In this document: positions 26,728 to 36,010 of the stretch, in pieces
Position numbering within the stretch: the stretch's first letter is position 1
Layout: each line of letters begins with the position of its first letter
Source: RBG-16-34-14 sp963727535
GTDB taxonomy: Bacteria; Bacteroidota; Ignavibacteria; Ignavibacteriales; Ignavibacteriaceae
Length of the DNA: 64,000 nucleotides
NCBI GenBank assembly: GCA_963727535.1
Contig: CAVSGR010000001.1
Location: 310,001 to 374,000 of the forward strand
Reading direction: 5' to 3'
The notes under the pieces: generated by a model
The model's input: only the letters and a program-made list of their open reading frames with translations
What the model was told of the DNA's origin: nothing
Database searches by the model: none
Translations under genes and position numbers: made by a program

Positions 26728-27669
26728 ATGAGTAAAATGAAACCAGGCTTGGGAAGAGGGCTCGATGCCCTGATGAATCCTCAAAGATTCAAGCAAGAAG
26801 AAGAATCTGTCGATTATTCAAATTTGAATAAAGATGATGGAGAACAGGTTGATGTACTTGCAAAGATACCAATTGCAAATGTTTCTCCAAATCCTTATCA
26901 GCCGAGAACTCATTTTGAACCGGAGGCTTTTGAGGAATTAAAAAAATCTATATTGTCTAACGGTCTTATTCAACCGATTACTGTAAGACGAAAGTCTTCA
27001 ACGCATTATGAATTGATTTCCGGAGAAAGAAGACTAAAAGCTTGTGGCGAAATAGGAATGAGGGAAATTCCGGCTTACATAATTCAGGTTGATACAGAAG
27101 AGGCAATGCTCGCACTGGCATTGATCGAAAATATCCAGAGAGAAAAATTAAACCCGATTGAGATTGGTTTTGCCTACAGAAGACTTATGGAAGAATGTAA
27201 TCTTACACAGGAACAAATTGCAGAAAAAGTCGGCAAAGACAGAACAACAGTTGCGAATATGATTCGTTTATTAAAACTGCCGCAGGAAATACAGGACAGT
27301 TTAATAAAAGAAGAGATAACAGCCGGACATGCAAGAGCATTAATAAATCTCCCAAGTTCCGAATTACAGCTTGAAGCTTTGAGAAAAATAAAAACCGGGA
27401 ATCTTTCGGTCAGAAAAGTTGAAAGCTTAGTAAGAAAATTATCTGAGTCTCCTGATCTAAAAAGAAGGACTTATACACTCACACCTAATGTTGCTAATAG
27501 TTCCGAGATGAGAGACATTGAAGACAAGCTTCAAAAAATATTTGGAACTAAAGTAATGTGCAGAAAAAAAGTAGATGGAACAGGTGAGATTGTAATTGAA
27601 TTTTATTCAACCGATGAATTGGAAAGACTATTTGATCTCTTCGAAGTTATCAACAAAAGTTACAGTTAA
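26728..27669 (+). CDS. parB: Chromosome partitioning protein ParB (Spo0J)
   Basis: N-terminal GLGRGLDALM, then the CTP-binding/ParB-N domain (NPYQPRTHF, GLIQPITVRR, ISGERRLKAC, ALIENIQREKLNPIE). The helix-turn-helix is LTQEQIAEKVGKDRTTVANMIRLLKLP, and a dimerisation tail closes the protein. 313 residues, full length. It clamps on DNA at parS and stimulates ParA. Confidence 0.96.
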   Translation: MSKMKPGLGRGLDALMNPQRFKQEEESVDYSNLNKDDGEQVDVLAKIPIANVSPNPYQPRTHFEPEAFEELKKSILSNGLIQPITVRRKSSTHYELISGERRLKACGEIGMREIPAYIIQVDTEEAMLALALIENIQREKLNPIEIGFAYRRLMEECNLTQEQIAEKVGKDRTTVANMIRLLKLPQEIQDSLIKEEITAGHARALINLPSSELQLEALRKIKTGNLSVRKVESLVRKLSESPDLKRRTYTLTPNVANSSEMRDIEDKLQKIFGTKVMCRKKVDGTGEIVIEFYSTDELERLFDLFEVINKSYS

Positions 27670-28168
27670 AAGTTTAATCCTTGTCCTGATTCTTTCATCT
27701 GTCGTATTTTGTCAACAGGATACTATTTCCAAAGAAAATTCTGATTCTGTTTTTGTTATGGCTAAATCACCATGGTTTGCTGTGCTTCAAAGTGCAGTTG
27801 TTCCGGGGTTAGGACAAATCTACAATGAATCTTACATAAAAGCTCCGATAATCTGGGGAGCAGCAGCTTTACTTGTTTACGGCTGGGTTTACTATAATAA
27901 CAGATATTCGGATTATGGAAATAACTATTCGTATTATTACAATCTTTATCAGCAAACGCAGAACCCTATGGACAAAAGCTACGCGTTCTTTTACAAGAAT
28001 TATAGGGACCAATACAGAGACCAGCGGGATTTGTTCACAATTTATATGGGATTGGTCTATCTGTTAAATCTGGTAGATGCTTATGTCGATGCACATCTTT
28101 TTGATTTTAATGTGACAGACGGTCCGGTTAATAATAGCCCAATGCTTAACTTGAGAATAAACTTTTGA
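27632..28168 (+). CDS. DUF5683 domain membrane/exported protein
   Basis: Begins inside the 3' end of parB. I favour TTG 27632, which gives a signal sequence (SLILVLILSSVVFCQQ); ATG 27614 is also possible. The core AVVPGLGQIYNESYIKAPIIWG is the DUF5683 signature, followed by a Tyr/Asn-rich loop and a second hydrophobic region (YMGLVYLLNLVDAYVDAHLF). Common downstream of parB in the Bacteroidota group. Function unknown; likely envelope-associated. Confidence 0.8.
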   Translation: MISSKLSTKVTVKSLILVLILSSVVFCQQDTISKENSDSVFVMAKSPWFAVLQSAVVPGLGQIYNESYIKAPIIWGAAALLVYGWVYYNNRYSDYGNNYSYYYNLYQQTQNPMDKSYAFFYKNYRDQYRDQRDLFTIYMGLVYLLNLVDAYVDAHLFDFNVTDGPVNNSPMLNLRINF

Positions 28169-28193
28169 TAACTTATTATAATTTGTTTTCCAG

Positions 28194-28901
28194 ATGAAGA
28201 ATGTTGTTGTCTGTAAAAACTGTAATTCAGAAAATCCTTTCTATGAACTTATTTGCCTAAAGTGCAAATCATATCTAAGAGAAAGAGTTTATAATATAGA
28301 TTTGTGGCATACAATCTCTCTTTTGATCGAAAGTCCTTCCAAAGCTTTTAAGCTAATTATTAATTCTGAACACAAAAACTTTCTCGTTTTCATTCTTATC
28401 CTTGTTTCAGGGAAAGTATTGTTAAGCGGAATATTCTTGAAAGTCTTTTTCCTTAAAGGCGAAGCAAACTTCCCGAATTATTTTAGTGATTATATTCTTT
28501 CACTTTTATTTTTAGTTGCAATCATCTTATTGTTTTCAGTATTGTTAAAAGTCATCACGGAGAAAAGTGGAATCCGGACAAGATATGCCGATAACTTTTC
28601 TATACTCAGTTATTCTTTTATTCCATACATATTTGGTTTTATAATACTTTTTCCCATTGAATTGATATTATTCGGCGGGTACCTGTTTTCTTATAATCCA
28701 TCACCGTTTCAGATAAAAGAAACATTATCGTACGTACTTCTTGCTTTTGAGGGATTAATAATTTTATGGAGCATCTTCCTTACTATTTTTGCAATTAAAG
28801 TTATATCAAATAATTTTCTTTATTCGTTTATATTTGGAATTGTAATTCATATAGTATTTTATATCGCATTAATTTTCTTATCAATTGGTTTATTTAAATA
28901 A
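28194..28901 (+). CDS. Zinc-ribbon plus Yip1-like membrane protein
   Basis: An N-terminal zinc ribbon (CKNCNSENPFYELICLKC) precedes a cytoplasmic stretch and five hydrophobic helices (about residues 60-230), matching the Yip1/DUF1282 pattern. Same-strand neighbour of the DUF5683 gene. Family function unknown in bacteria. Confidence 0.65.
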   Translation: MKNVVVCKNCNSENPFYELICLKCKSYLRERVYNIDLWHTISLLIESPSKAFKLIINSEHKNFLVFILILVSGKVLLSGIFLKVFFLKGEANFPNYFSDYILSLLFLVAIILLFSVLLKVITEKSGIRTRYADNFSILSYSFIPYIFGFIILFPIELILFGGYLFSYNPSPFQIKETLSYVLLAFEGLIILWSIFLTIFAIKVISNNFLYSFIFGIVIHIVFYIALIFLSIGLFK

Positions 28902-28915
28902 AATTATCAGGAACT

Positions 28916-30091
28916 ATGGACAACATTTTTGAAAAAGAAAAAGAACTTTTCATATCGACTTATAAAAGAATTCCTTTAGAAATAGTAAAAGGGGAAGGAA
29001 TTTATTTATATGACAAGGGAGGGAATAAATATTTAGATTTTTTTTCAGGTCTTGCGGTAAATGCTTTGGGTTATGCTCATCCTGAAGTTAACAAAGCAAT
29101 AAACGACCAGGTTTCGAAATTCTCGCATTTATCAAATTATTTTATCACTGAGTCTCAAATAAAGTTTGCTGAAAAGTTGATTAAATATTCCGGAATGTCG
29201 AGAGTTTTTCTTTCCAACAGCGGAACTGAAGCAAATGAAGGTGTAATAAAGGTTATCAGAAAAGTTAAAGGAAAAGATAAAAAGATTTATACATTTACCG
29301 GCGGCTTTCATGGAAGAACTTATGGAGCTTTGACTCTAACTGCCAGTGAAAAATATCAGCAAGGTTTTGAACCTCTTTTACAGAATATCGAATATATAAA
29401 TTTCAATGACAATGAAGATCTTCTGAAAAAAGTTGATAAAAATACTGCCGCAATATTTATTGAATTTATTCAGGGAGAAGGCGGAATATTTACAGCTTCA
29501 GAAGAGTTTGTGAAGAATATTGAAAGGCTAAGGGAAGAATTTTCTTTTCTTCTAGTTGCGGATGAAATTCAATGCGGGATAGGAAGAACAGGAAAAGCTT
29601 TTGCTTTTGAACTTTACAATGTTAAGCCCGATATTGTAGTTGTTGCTAAATCAGTCGGTGGGGGATTACCATTAGGAGCGTTTTTAGTATCGGAGGAATT
29701 AAAGGACATTTTAACTGCCGGAAATCATGGGACAACTTTTGGCGGCAATCCTGTTGCTTGTGCGGCAGGGAATGTTGTTCTGGACGAAATCTTTGAGAAA
29801 GGACTTCTTAACCATGTAAAAGAAAACGGGGAATATTTATTTGATCAATTAACAAAACTCAAAGATGAATTCCCAAAGGATATAAAAGAAATTAGGGGAA
29901 AAGGTTATATGGCTGGAATTGAGCATTACTATGAATGTTCTAAGCTTGTTGAGAAATTCAGAGATAAAAAAATTCTAGTGAATTGCACAAATGTAAACGT
30001 AATTAGAATTTTACCTCCATTAATTGCCGGCAAAGAACACATTGATTTATTTATTTCGGCTTACAGATCAATCCTGAAAGCGATGAATTAA
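28916..30091 (+). CDS. Class III aminotransferase, acetylornithine/N-acetyl-amino-acid type
   Basis: PLP-dependent fold type I. SNSGTEANEGVIKV binds cofactor phosphate, FTGGFHGRTYGALT stacks on PLP, and VADEIQCGIGRTG holds the PLP Asp. K in VVAKSVGGGLPLGAF is the Schiff-base lysine, and GTTFGGNPVACAAG follows. Length 391 fits ArgD. No arginine genes are nearby. Since the genome uses DapH, an alternative is the N-acetyl-LL-DAP aminotransferase step, but the sequence alone does not decide. Confidence 0.88.
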   Translation: MDNIFEKEKELFISTYKRIPLEIVKGEGIYLYDKGGNKYLDFFSGLAVNALGYAHPEVNKAINDQVSKFSHLSNYFITESQIKFAEKLIKYSGMSRVFLSNSGTEANEGVIKVIRKVKGKDKKIYTFTGGFHGRTYGALTLTASEKYQQGFEPLLQNIEYINFNDNEDLLKKVDKNTAAIFIEFIQGEGGIFTASEEFVKNIERLREEFSFLLVADEIQCGIGRTGKAFAFELYNVKPDIVVVAKSVGGGLPLGAFLVSEELKDILTAGNHGTTFGGNPVACAAGNVVLDEIFEKGLLNHVKENGEYLFDQLTKLKDEFPKDIKEIRGKGYMAGIEHYYECSKLVEKFRDKKILVNCTNVNVIRILPPLIAGKEHIDLFISAYRSILKAMN

Positions 30092-31020
30092 TGATCGGAT
30101 TTAAGTAAGTTAATCCAGTTTACAATTGCTCCATATCGAATTCCTTTTGTGCTTACTTTTACTTCGTGAAGATTCAGGCACTTGATGATTTCAGATAAGA
30201 TTATCGTTCCTGCAAACAAAACATCTTCTCTGCCTTTAACAATAGACGAATATTTTTGAATAATTTCCTCAGAATTAAGCTTCGATAGCTCTTCTACAAA
30301 ATTTTGAAGTTCTTCTTTACTAAGTGTAGAACCCTCAACTAAATCTTCATCATAATCTTTTAGTTTTAGCTTGATACAAGCCAGAGTTGTAGGAGTTCCC
30401 GCAATAGCAATTCCCGTCTCTATTTTTCCAACATTATTCGAAACTTCATTTAGAAAATCTTGTAAATGCTCAATAAAGTTTGCAATATCTTTTTTAGCAG
30501 GAGGAACTGATTCAAAAAACTTTTCTGTTAAAGTTACAACTCCAAACGGATAACTTTTGCTAAAATGAATATTACTATCTGTTCCAAATATTATTTCTGT
30601 ACTTCCACCTCCAATATCAATTACCAAGAGATTTTTATTTTGATGATAATCATTTACTGCTCCCAGGTAGGATAACTTTGCCTCATCTTTTCCAGAAACA
30701 ACATTTAACTCATATTCAAATTTCTCTTTTATTTCTCTAATAATTGAAGGAGTATTTGAAGCGATTCTTAATGCATTTGTTCCTGTTACTATAACTTTCT
30801 CACAATTATATTTGTTAATAATTTCCGAGTATTCAGTTAGTACATCGAACATCCTTTTAAGGTTTTCTTCCGGAACAGGATTTTCGTGCAACAATCCTTT
30901 CCCAATCCTGGGTATCTTATAAAAATTCTCTAATGTTTTAATATTACCTTGTTTTAAATTTACTTCAGCAATCAGCAGCAGGATTGTATTTGTACCAATA
31001 TCGATTGAGGCAACAGTCAT
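30088..31020 (-). CDS. Ppx/GppA family exopolyphosphatase/pppGpp phosphatase
   Basis: ASKHA-fold enzyme: ASIDIGTNTILLLIAEV at the N-terminus (phosphate 1 loop) and LVIDIGGGSTEIIFG (phosphate 2 loop). The catalytic Glu region is VSGKDEAKLSYLGA. At 310 residues it lacks the C-terminal HD extension of long E. coli Ppx, matching short GppA-like forms. Convergent with the aminotransferase, overlapping by four bases. Confidence 0.93.
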   Translation of the reverse strand: MTVASIDIGTNTILLLIAEVNLKQGNIKTLENFYKIPRIGKGLLHENPVPEENLKRMFDVLTEYSEIINKYNCEKVIVTGTNALRIASNTPSIIREIKEKFEYELNVVSGKDEAKLSYLGAVNDYHQNKNLLVIDIGGGSTEIIFGTDSNIHFSKSYPFGVVTLTEKFFESVPPAKKDIANFIEHLQDFLNEVSNNVGKIETGIAIAGTPTTLACIKLKLKDYDEDLVEGSTLSKEELQNFVEELSKLNSEEIIQKYSSIVKGREDVLFAGTIILSEIIKCLNLHEVKVSTKGIRYGAIVNWINLLKSDH

Positions 31021-31059
31021 ATTTTTTTTATATTTTTCATTCGAATGTAAATCAAACTT

Positions 31060-31590
31060 ATGAAAAATCTGAACAAGTTTTCCAGGTACCTTCTTTACAT
31101 TTCCTGTTTATCCGGGGCAGTCTGGTTAGGTAGTTATATAACAAGGCTCTCCATCACGTATCGATTATTCCAGGAAAATAGTTTCGTTTTAAAAGATTAC
31201 ATTACTCCACAACGCCTCAATGATATTTTTTATACATTGCTACCGGCTTATTGGCTTACGCTTATTTGTTACATAATCTTTTTTGTTTTCTTTATTCTCT
31301 TTCTCAGAACCTCAAAACTTAGCCTGAGAAATAATGGCTGGTTGTTTATTATTACTGTGGTTATACTTTTAACTTTTCCTTTTGAAGCCTATCTTATGAG
31401 TATAGATTTTAATATTGTAACACTCTTGACAGGTAATTCTTTAAACTCAGGTGAAGTATTAAATCTTATAATAAAACGCTTTAAGGTTTTTAGCAGTTTT
31501 CCGGTAATAGAAATTTTCTGTTACTTAGCTGTTATTTTCCTTATTATATTTCAACCGTTAACTAAAAATATTGTAGCTGAAGAACATTGA
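31060..31590 (+). CDS. Hypothetical four-helix membrane protein
   Basis: 176 residues with hydrophobic segments near residues 10-28, 60-82, 95-113 and 150-168, and no signal-peptide cleavage site. I do not recognise a family. Its stop overlaps the start of the next small gene (ATTGA), and the run continues into aroQ, so expression is coupled with them. Confidence 0.65.
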   Translation: MKNLNKFSRYLLYISCLSGAVWLGSYITRLSITYRLFQENSFVLKDYITPQRLNDIFYTLLPAYWLTLICYIIFFVFFILFLRTSKLSLRNNGWLFIITVVILLTFPFEAYLMSIDFNIVTLLTGNSLNSGEVLNLIIKRFKVFSSFPVIEIFCYLAVIFLIIFQPLTKNIVAEEH

Positions 31591-31859
31591 AAATAAAAGA
31601 AAAAGAATTTGAGGAACTTATTCTGGAGTTAAAATCGGTTGCATCCCAATTGGGAGCAGAAGTCCGTTTTGAAAAGGGAGATTTTAAAGGTGGATACTGT
31701 ATCTTAAAAGAGAATAAAGTAATCGTTGTCAACAAACTGGCAAATCTTCAAAGGAAAGTAATAATATTATCGATGGCTCTTAAAGAACTTGGTATTGACG
31801 AAATTTATTTAACACCGAAATTGAGAGATGTAATTGATGAAATGGCGGAAACAACATGA
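31587..31859 (+). CDS. Conserved small hypothetical protein
   Basis: 90 residues, TTG start overlapping the previous stop; its own stop overlaps the aroQ ATG. Sequence is mixed alpha/beta (ELKSVASQLGAEVRFEKG, GGYCILKENKVIVVNKLA) without motifs I recognise. Tight overlap on both sides is good evidence that it is translated. Confidence 0.7.
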   Translation: MKIKEKEFEELILELKSVASQLGAEVRFEKGDFKGGYCILKENKVIVVNKLANLQRKVIILSMALKELGIDEIYLTPKLRDVIDEMAETT

Positions 31860-32287
31860 AGATAATCTGCATTAATGGACCTAACTTAAATCTTCTTGGT
31901 AAAAGAGATAAGTCACATTATGGCAAGCTAACTCTAACTAAAATTGAATCGCTATTAAAGAAAGAGTTTCCCAGGTTTTCTTTTACTTTTTTTCAATCAA
32001 ACAATGAAGGAGAGATAGTCGAAGAAATTCAAAAGACACAGGAAGTTTATAAAGGATTAATTATTAACCCAGGCGGTTATGCTCACACTTCTGTAGCTAT
32101 CAGGGACGCTTTGGAAGCATGCAAAATTCCTAAAGTAGAAGTCCATTTATCACATCTTGTCAACCGCGAAGAATTCCGGCAAACATTGATTACTGCATCC
32201 GGTTGTGATGGTTATGTTTCCGGTTTCAAGGAAAACAGTTATTTAGCAGGAGCATATCTTTTAACGAAACTTATAAAAAGAAAGTAG
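31856..32287 (+). CDS. aroQ: Type II 3-dehydroquinate dehydratase
   Basis: Third step of the shikimate pathway. Family motifs INGPNLNLLGKRD, catalytic Tyr Y22 in SHYGKLTL, FFQSNNEGEIV, INPGGYAHTSVAIRDAL and VEVHLSHL are all present. 143 residues, full length. Other shikimate genes are not in the window. Confidence 0.96.
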   Translation: MKIICINGPNLNLLGKRDKSHYGKLTLTKIESLLKKEFPRFSFTFFQSNNEGEIVEEIQKTQEVYKGLIINPGGYAHTSVAIRDALEACKIPKVEVHLSHLVNREEFRQTLITASGCDGYVSGFKENSYLAGAYLLTKLIKRK

Positions 32288-32292
32288 TTTGA

Positions 32293-32973
32293 ATGATTAA
32301 AGCAATAGTTTTTGATCTTGATAACACACTAGTAGATTTTATGAAAATGAAACGTCGGTCAATCGAAGAAGCAATTCCTGCTATGATTGATGCAGGACTC
32401 AAAATTACTTACGAAGAAGCCAACAAAATCATTGATGAGATATACAAAGAGCAGGGAATAGAATATCAACAAGTTTTCGATGTTCTTCTTCAGAGAGTGC
32501 TAAAAGAAGTTGATTACAAAATTCTTTCTGCAGGAATAGTAGCTTACAGAAGAGCTAGAGAAGCGGCTTTAATTCCATATCCGCATGTATATTCCACATT
32601 AAATCAATTGTTAAAGCTTGGAATTAAAATGGGAATTCTCTCAGATGCTCCCGCTAAAGAAGCCTGGCTTAGATTAGCTTTTCTGAATTTGCATCATACT
32701 TTTGATGCAGTTGTTACTTTTGAAGATACAAAAGAAAGAAAACCAAGTCCCGCACCGTTTAAGAAAATGTTAGAGAAATTAATTATTCAACCCGAAGAAG
32801 GACTTATGGTTGGTGATTGGGCAGAACGCGATATTGACGGTGCTAAAAAAATTGGGATGAAAACTGCCTTTGCACGTTATGGCGACACCTTTGATACAAA
32901 ACAACATAACGCCGATTATGAATTAAAAGATATAAGTGAACTAATTGATATAGTTCATAAAGAAAATAAGTAA
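32293..32973 (+). CDS. HAD-superfamily hydrolase
   Basis: HAD phosphatase with motif I FDLDNTLVDFM (nucleophile Asp about residue 8), an alpha-helical cap, motif II SDAP, a motif III Lys in the ERKPSP region, and motif IV GDWAERDIDGAKKIG. 226 residues. Substrate unknown; phosphoglycolate-phosphatase-like enzymes are closest in layout. Five bases after aroQ. Confidence 0.9.
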   Translation: MIKAIVFDLDNTLVDFMKMKRRSIEEAIPAMIDAGLKITYEEANKIIDEIYKEQGIEYQQVFDVLLQRVLKEVDYKILSAGIVAYRRAREAALIPYPHVYSTLNQLLKLGIKMGILSDAPAKEAWLRLAFLNLHHTFDAVVTFEDTKERKPSPAPFKKMLEKLIIQPEEGLMVGDWAERDIDGAKKIGMKTAFARYGDTFDTKQHNADYELKDISELIDIVHKENK

Positions 32974-33067
32974 TAAATACACTTAAAGTAATTATTCATT
33001 AGCAAAGATAAATATTGATATTAAATAGTCTATTAGTTATTTTTATCTCAAAATTTTATTGCGGTTA

Positions 33068-33466
33068 ATGAAAGATCTTTCAATAAAAAAACTCTACTAT
33101 TCGATCAGCGAAGTAAGTAAAATTACGGAGATGGAACAGTATGTATTAAGATACTGGGAAACTGAATTCGAGCAGCTTAAGCCTCAGAAGAACAGGGCGG
33201 GGAACAGAATTTATACCAACAAGGATATCCAGATCATCCTGCAGATCAAAAGCCTGCTCAGAGATAAGAAGTACACTATTGAAGGAGCTAAAAAGATTTT
33301 AGAAGAATATTCTCCAGATAAAAATTCTGATTCAGAAACAGAGCAACCGACATTATTTGACATAAATGCTTCATCGAACTCCACTGGCAAAAAGGAAAAG
33401 CCTTCACTTAAAAAGGACCTTGAAGAAATAAAAGACGTTTTAGAATTTATATCGTCTAAATTATAA
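33068..33466 (+). CDS. MerR-family transcriptional regulator
   Basis: I start at ATG 33068 rather than the TTG three codons earlier. A winged helix-turn-helix (YYSISEVSKITEMEQYVLRYWETEFEQLKPQKNRAGNR) is followed by a short coil and an acidic/Ser-rich tail. No C-terminal effector domain or metal-binding cysteines, so it is the short MerR type seen next to tRNA or biosynthetic genes in this phylum. Target unknown. Confidence 0.9.
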   Translation: MKDLSIKKLYYSISEVSKITEMEQYVLRYWETEFEQLKPQKNRAGNRIYTNKDIQIILQIKSLLRDKKYTIEGAKKILEEYSPDKNSDSETEQPTLFDINASSNSTGKKEKPSLKKDLEEIKDVLEFISSKL

Positions 33467-33470
33467 AATT

Positions 33471-33544
33471 CGGAACGTGGCGCAGCCCGGTAGCGTACTT
33501 GCATGGGGTGCAAGGGGTCGTGGGTTCAAATCCCACCGTTCCGA
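33471..33544 (+). tRNA. tRNA-Pro (anticodon GGG)
   Basis: A 74-base cloverleaf beginning CGGAACG and closing CGTTCCG plus discriminator A. The anticodon arm is CTTGC-ATGGGGT-GCAAG, and the T arm is GTGGGTTCAAATCCCAC. The CCA end is not encoded. It starts four bases after the MerR stop. Downstream to 33660 is an A+T-rich stretch with inverted TTGAATATTGA-type motifs, nothing coding. Confidence 0.95.
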
Positions 33545-33708
33545 CAAGAGTATTGCTAAAGGGGAGGAAATTGAATATTGATTGTTGAAAATCGGAGATT
33601 GATAATTCTCAATGTTCAATATTCAACACTCAATATTTATTTTAAGCTATTTTTTGAGGCAAGATTTCTGGGCAAAAACAAAAATGGGAAAAAGGTGGAG
33701 TCTTCTAA

Positions 33709-34282
33709 ATGCGATCAAAAATAACATTTCTTCTTTTTCTATTTACTTAATCAATAAGTTTAGCTCAATCTGTAAATGTTAGTGTTAGAGTCGAATCTCT
33801 TGCTTATTTTTATAAGAATACGATTAATAATATCAAACGACTAATATTTTGCTATGCATCTAAATTCCATTAAGCGGTTATCTAAGATTGAGCGTCTCTT
33901 ATGATAAATATGAATCTGGAATTAAAAGTTCGGTGGACAATTAGGAGAAGTATTTGCCGGTCACGAGTTCGCATTAGAAATAAAATATAATTTGGTTGGC
34001 AAGATATATCCTTTGTTAGTTTATCTCAATCATAATAATGCAGGAGGTGGAGGAAACAGCGGAGGATCTTATAATCACACAATTGAATTTATTGGTGCCG
34101 GCGTAGAAGCTAAACTAATTAAACTGTTTGCTATAGACTTGATATATTATGTCCCTGTCAGAAACAGTGATTTGGAATATTCTATTGATTATAGCTCAGA
34201 TTATTCGGTCAAAAGAATAGCATCAACTAAGATAACTTCGATGGCTAAGTTAGGATTTATATTTAGTTTTAGTCTTTTTTAA
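33709..34282 (+). pseudogene. Degraded outer-membrane beta-barrel protein
   Basis: An ATG at 33709 behind GGTGGAG begins a signal peptide that is cut by an in-frame TAA after 13 codons; read through, it continues SISLAQSVNVSVRVESLAYFY. Further shifts near 33870 and 33940 lead into the open frame ending GFIFSFSLF, an aromatic barrel terminus. Having both a nonsense codon and frameshifts makes real decay more likely here than elsewhere in the window. Family not identified. Confidence 0.6.
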
Positions 34283-34320
34283 TTGTGCTAAAACCCACCC
34301 GTTATCTTTTCTCTTTTTTC

Positions 34321-34360
34321 CCCGACATTGGCAAAGCCATCCCTTTAGGAAAATGTCGGG
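34321..34360. repeat. Compound hairpin element
   Basis: CCCGACATT ... AATGTCGGG arms enclose two smaller stems, GGC-AAA-GCC and TCC-CTTT-AGGA. The inner pair resembles the double mini-hairpin at 15125. It lies 200 bases upstream of purF in a 240-base gap with no other feature visible. Confidence 0.65.
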
Positions 34361-34522
34361 GTTATTAAAAGGATTGTAAATCCTCCGCTGTCGTTTCAAG
34401 CACCTCGCCAGATCTTTTGACTTAATAGTACCTTTCTTATTATTAATTTCAATTCTATTTTTTCAAGTGAACATTTATTCTTAATTTTACTTAAGAAATC
34501 TGCACTAACAAAAAATTAAAGA

Positions 34523-36010
34523 ATGAATAAAAAACATTTTCCCGACAAGCCTAAATGCCATTGCGGTGTATTCGGTATTTACGGTTCTATAAATGCATCT
34601 CTTCATACTTATTATGGTTTACACGCACTTCAACACAGGGGACAGGAAGCCTGCGGAATTGTTACAAAAAGTATTAACGGGAATAATCATTCAGTATTTA
34701 ATATTCATAAAGGAGAAGGATTAGTTTCTGAAGTTTTTGCCGATTCAAAAATATTTAAGAATGAACTTGTCGGTAATTCAGCAATCGGACATAACAGGTA
34801 TTCAACTACGGGTTCATCTGCATCCCGAAAAAATATTCAGCCTTTCTTTGTTAATTACAGACTTGGAAATCTTGCTGTAGCACACAACGGTAATATTACT
34901 AATGCAAAAGAACTTCGGGAAGAATTGGTAAATGAAGGTGCCATCTTTCAAACAACAAGCGATACAGAAGTTATACTTCATCTTATTGCGAGAAGCAAAT
35001 TGCCCGATCAGGTCGATCAGATTAAAGAAGCTTTGTGCCGACTCGAAGGCGCTTATTGTTTAACAATTCTTACAGATAATCATCTTATTGCCGCAAGAGA
35101 TCCGTATGGTTTCCGTCCTTTAGCAATAGCAAAGCTTAATAATGCTTTTGTGGTTGCCTCGGAAACTTGTGCATTCGACATTATCCAGGCAAAATTTGTA
35201 AGAGAAGTAGAGCCGGGTGAAATTGTCGTTATTGATGAAGAATCATTTGAAACCGGGGAAATAAAATCTCAAAGAATAAACGGAACCACTCCACCGCAAA
35301 AACATTGCATTTTCGAGTATATTTATTTTTCTCGTCCGGACAGTTTTATATTCGGACATAACGTTGACAAAATGAGAAGACGTCTCGGCAAGACTCTTGC
35401 AAGGAAATATCCAGTTATTGATAAAGACGGACAAAAAGTTATTGTTATAAGTGTTCCGGACAGTTCAAACACAATCGCTCTGGGTTATCAAACTGAATTG
35501 AAAAAACAAGGAATAGCTTCGAAGAGTGAAATTGGTTTAATAAGAAGTCACTATATAGGAAGAACATTTATTCAACCAGGACAGGAAAAACGGGAGATTG
35601 GCGTAAGAATAAAGTTTAACATAGTCCGCGGAGTTCTTGAAGGCAGAACGGTAGTAGTTGTTGATGATTCGATTGTAAGGGGAACTACATCTAAACAGTT
35701 GATTAATTTAATTAAAGAAGCCGGTCCTAAAGAAATTCATCTAAGAATTTCTTCTTCACCAATAATGCATCCTTGTTATTACGGTATGGATTTTCCAAGC
35801 AGGGAAGAGCTTATTGCAAACCGGCACAACGGTGATATATCAAAAATTAGAGAATATCTCGGTGTGGATAGCCTCGAATATCTTACCATTGATGAAATGC
35901 TTGAAGCTGTATCTGAAGCAGATTCTGAAAATTTCTGTACTGCTTGTTTCTCAGGGAATTATCCTACGAAAATAGATACAACGTTCAAGAAGGAAATCTA
36001 TGAGTTATAA
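34523..36010 (+). CDS. purF: Amidophosphoribosyltransferase
   Basis: First step of purine synthesis, glutamine plus PRPP to phosphoribosylamine. C14 in the CGVFGI motif would become the N-terminal nucleophile after propeptide cleavage, as in the Bacillus enzyme. GHNRYSTTG and NGNI lie in the glutaminase half, and VVVVDDSIVRGTTS is the PRPP loop. Four cysteines expected to bind a 4Fe-4S cluster are present (KHCIFEY, HPCYYG and FCTACF). 495 residues. The stop overlaps the start of the subtilase. Confidence 0.97.
   Translation: MNKKHFPDKPKCHCGVFGIYGSINASLHTYYGLHALQHRGQEACGIVTKSINGNNHSVFNIHKGEGLVSEVFADSKIFKNELVGNSAIGHNRYSTTGSSASRKNIQPFFVNYRLGNLAVAHNGNITNAKELREELVNEGAIFQTTSDTEVILHLIARSKLPDQVDQIKEALCRLEGAYCLTILTDNHLIAARDPYGFRPLAIAKLNNAFVVASETCAFDIIQAKFVREVEPGEIVVIDEESFETGEIKSQRINGTTPPQKHCIFEYIYFSRPDSFIFGHNVDKMRRRLGKTLARKYPVIDKDGQKVIVISVPDSSNTIALGYQTELKKQGIASKSEIGLIRSHYIGRTFIQPGQEKREIGVRIKFNIVRGVLEGRTVVVVDDSIVRGTTSKQLINLIKEAGPKEIHLRISSSPIMHPCYYGMDFPSREELIANRHNGDISKIREYLGVDSLEYLTIDEMLEAVSEADSENFCTACFSGNYPTKIDTTFKKEIYEL

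Noticed and set aside
25900..27700. parS sites near parA-parB
   Set aside because: I saw no 16-base palindrome resembling the consensus TGTTNCACGTGAAACA in this stretch.
33571..33645. Terminator or small RNA after tRNA-Pro
   Set aside because: The TTGAATATTGA-type repeats can pair in several ways, but give only weak A+T stems with bulges and no T tract; not enough to call.
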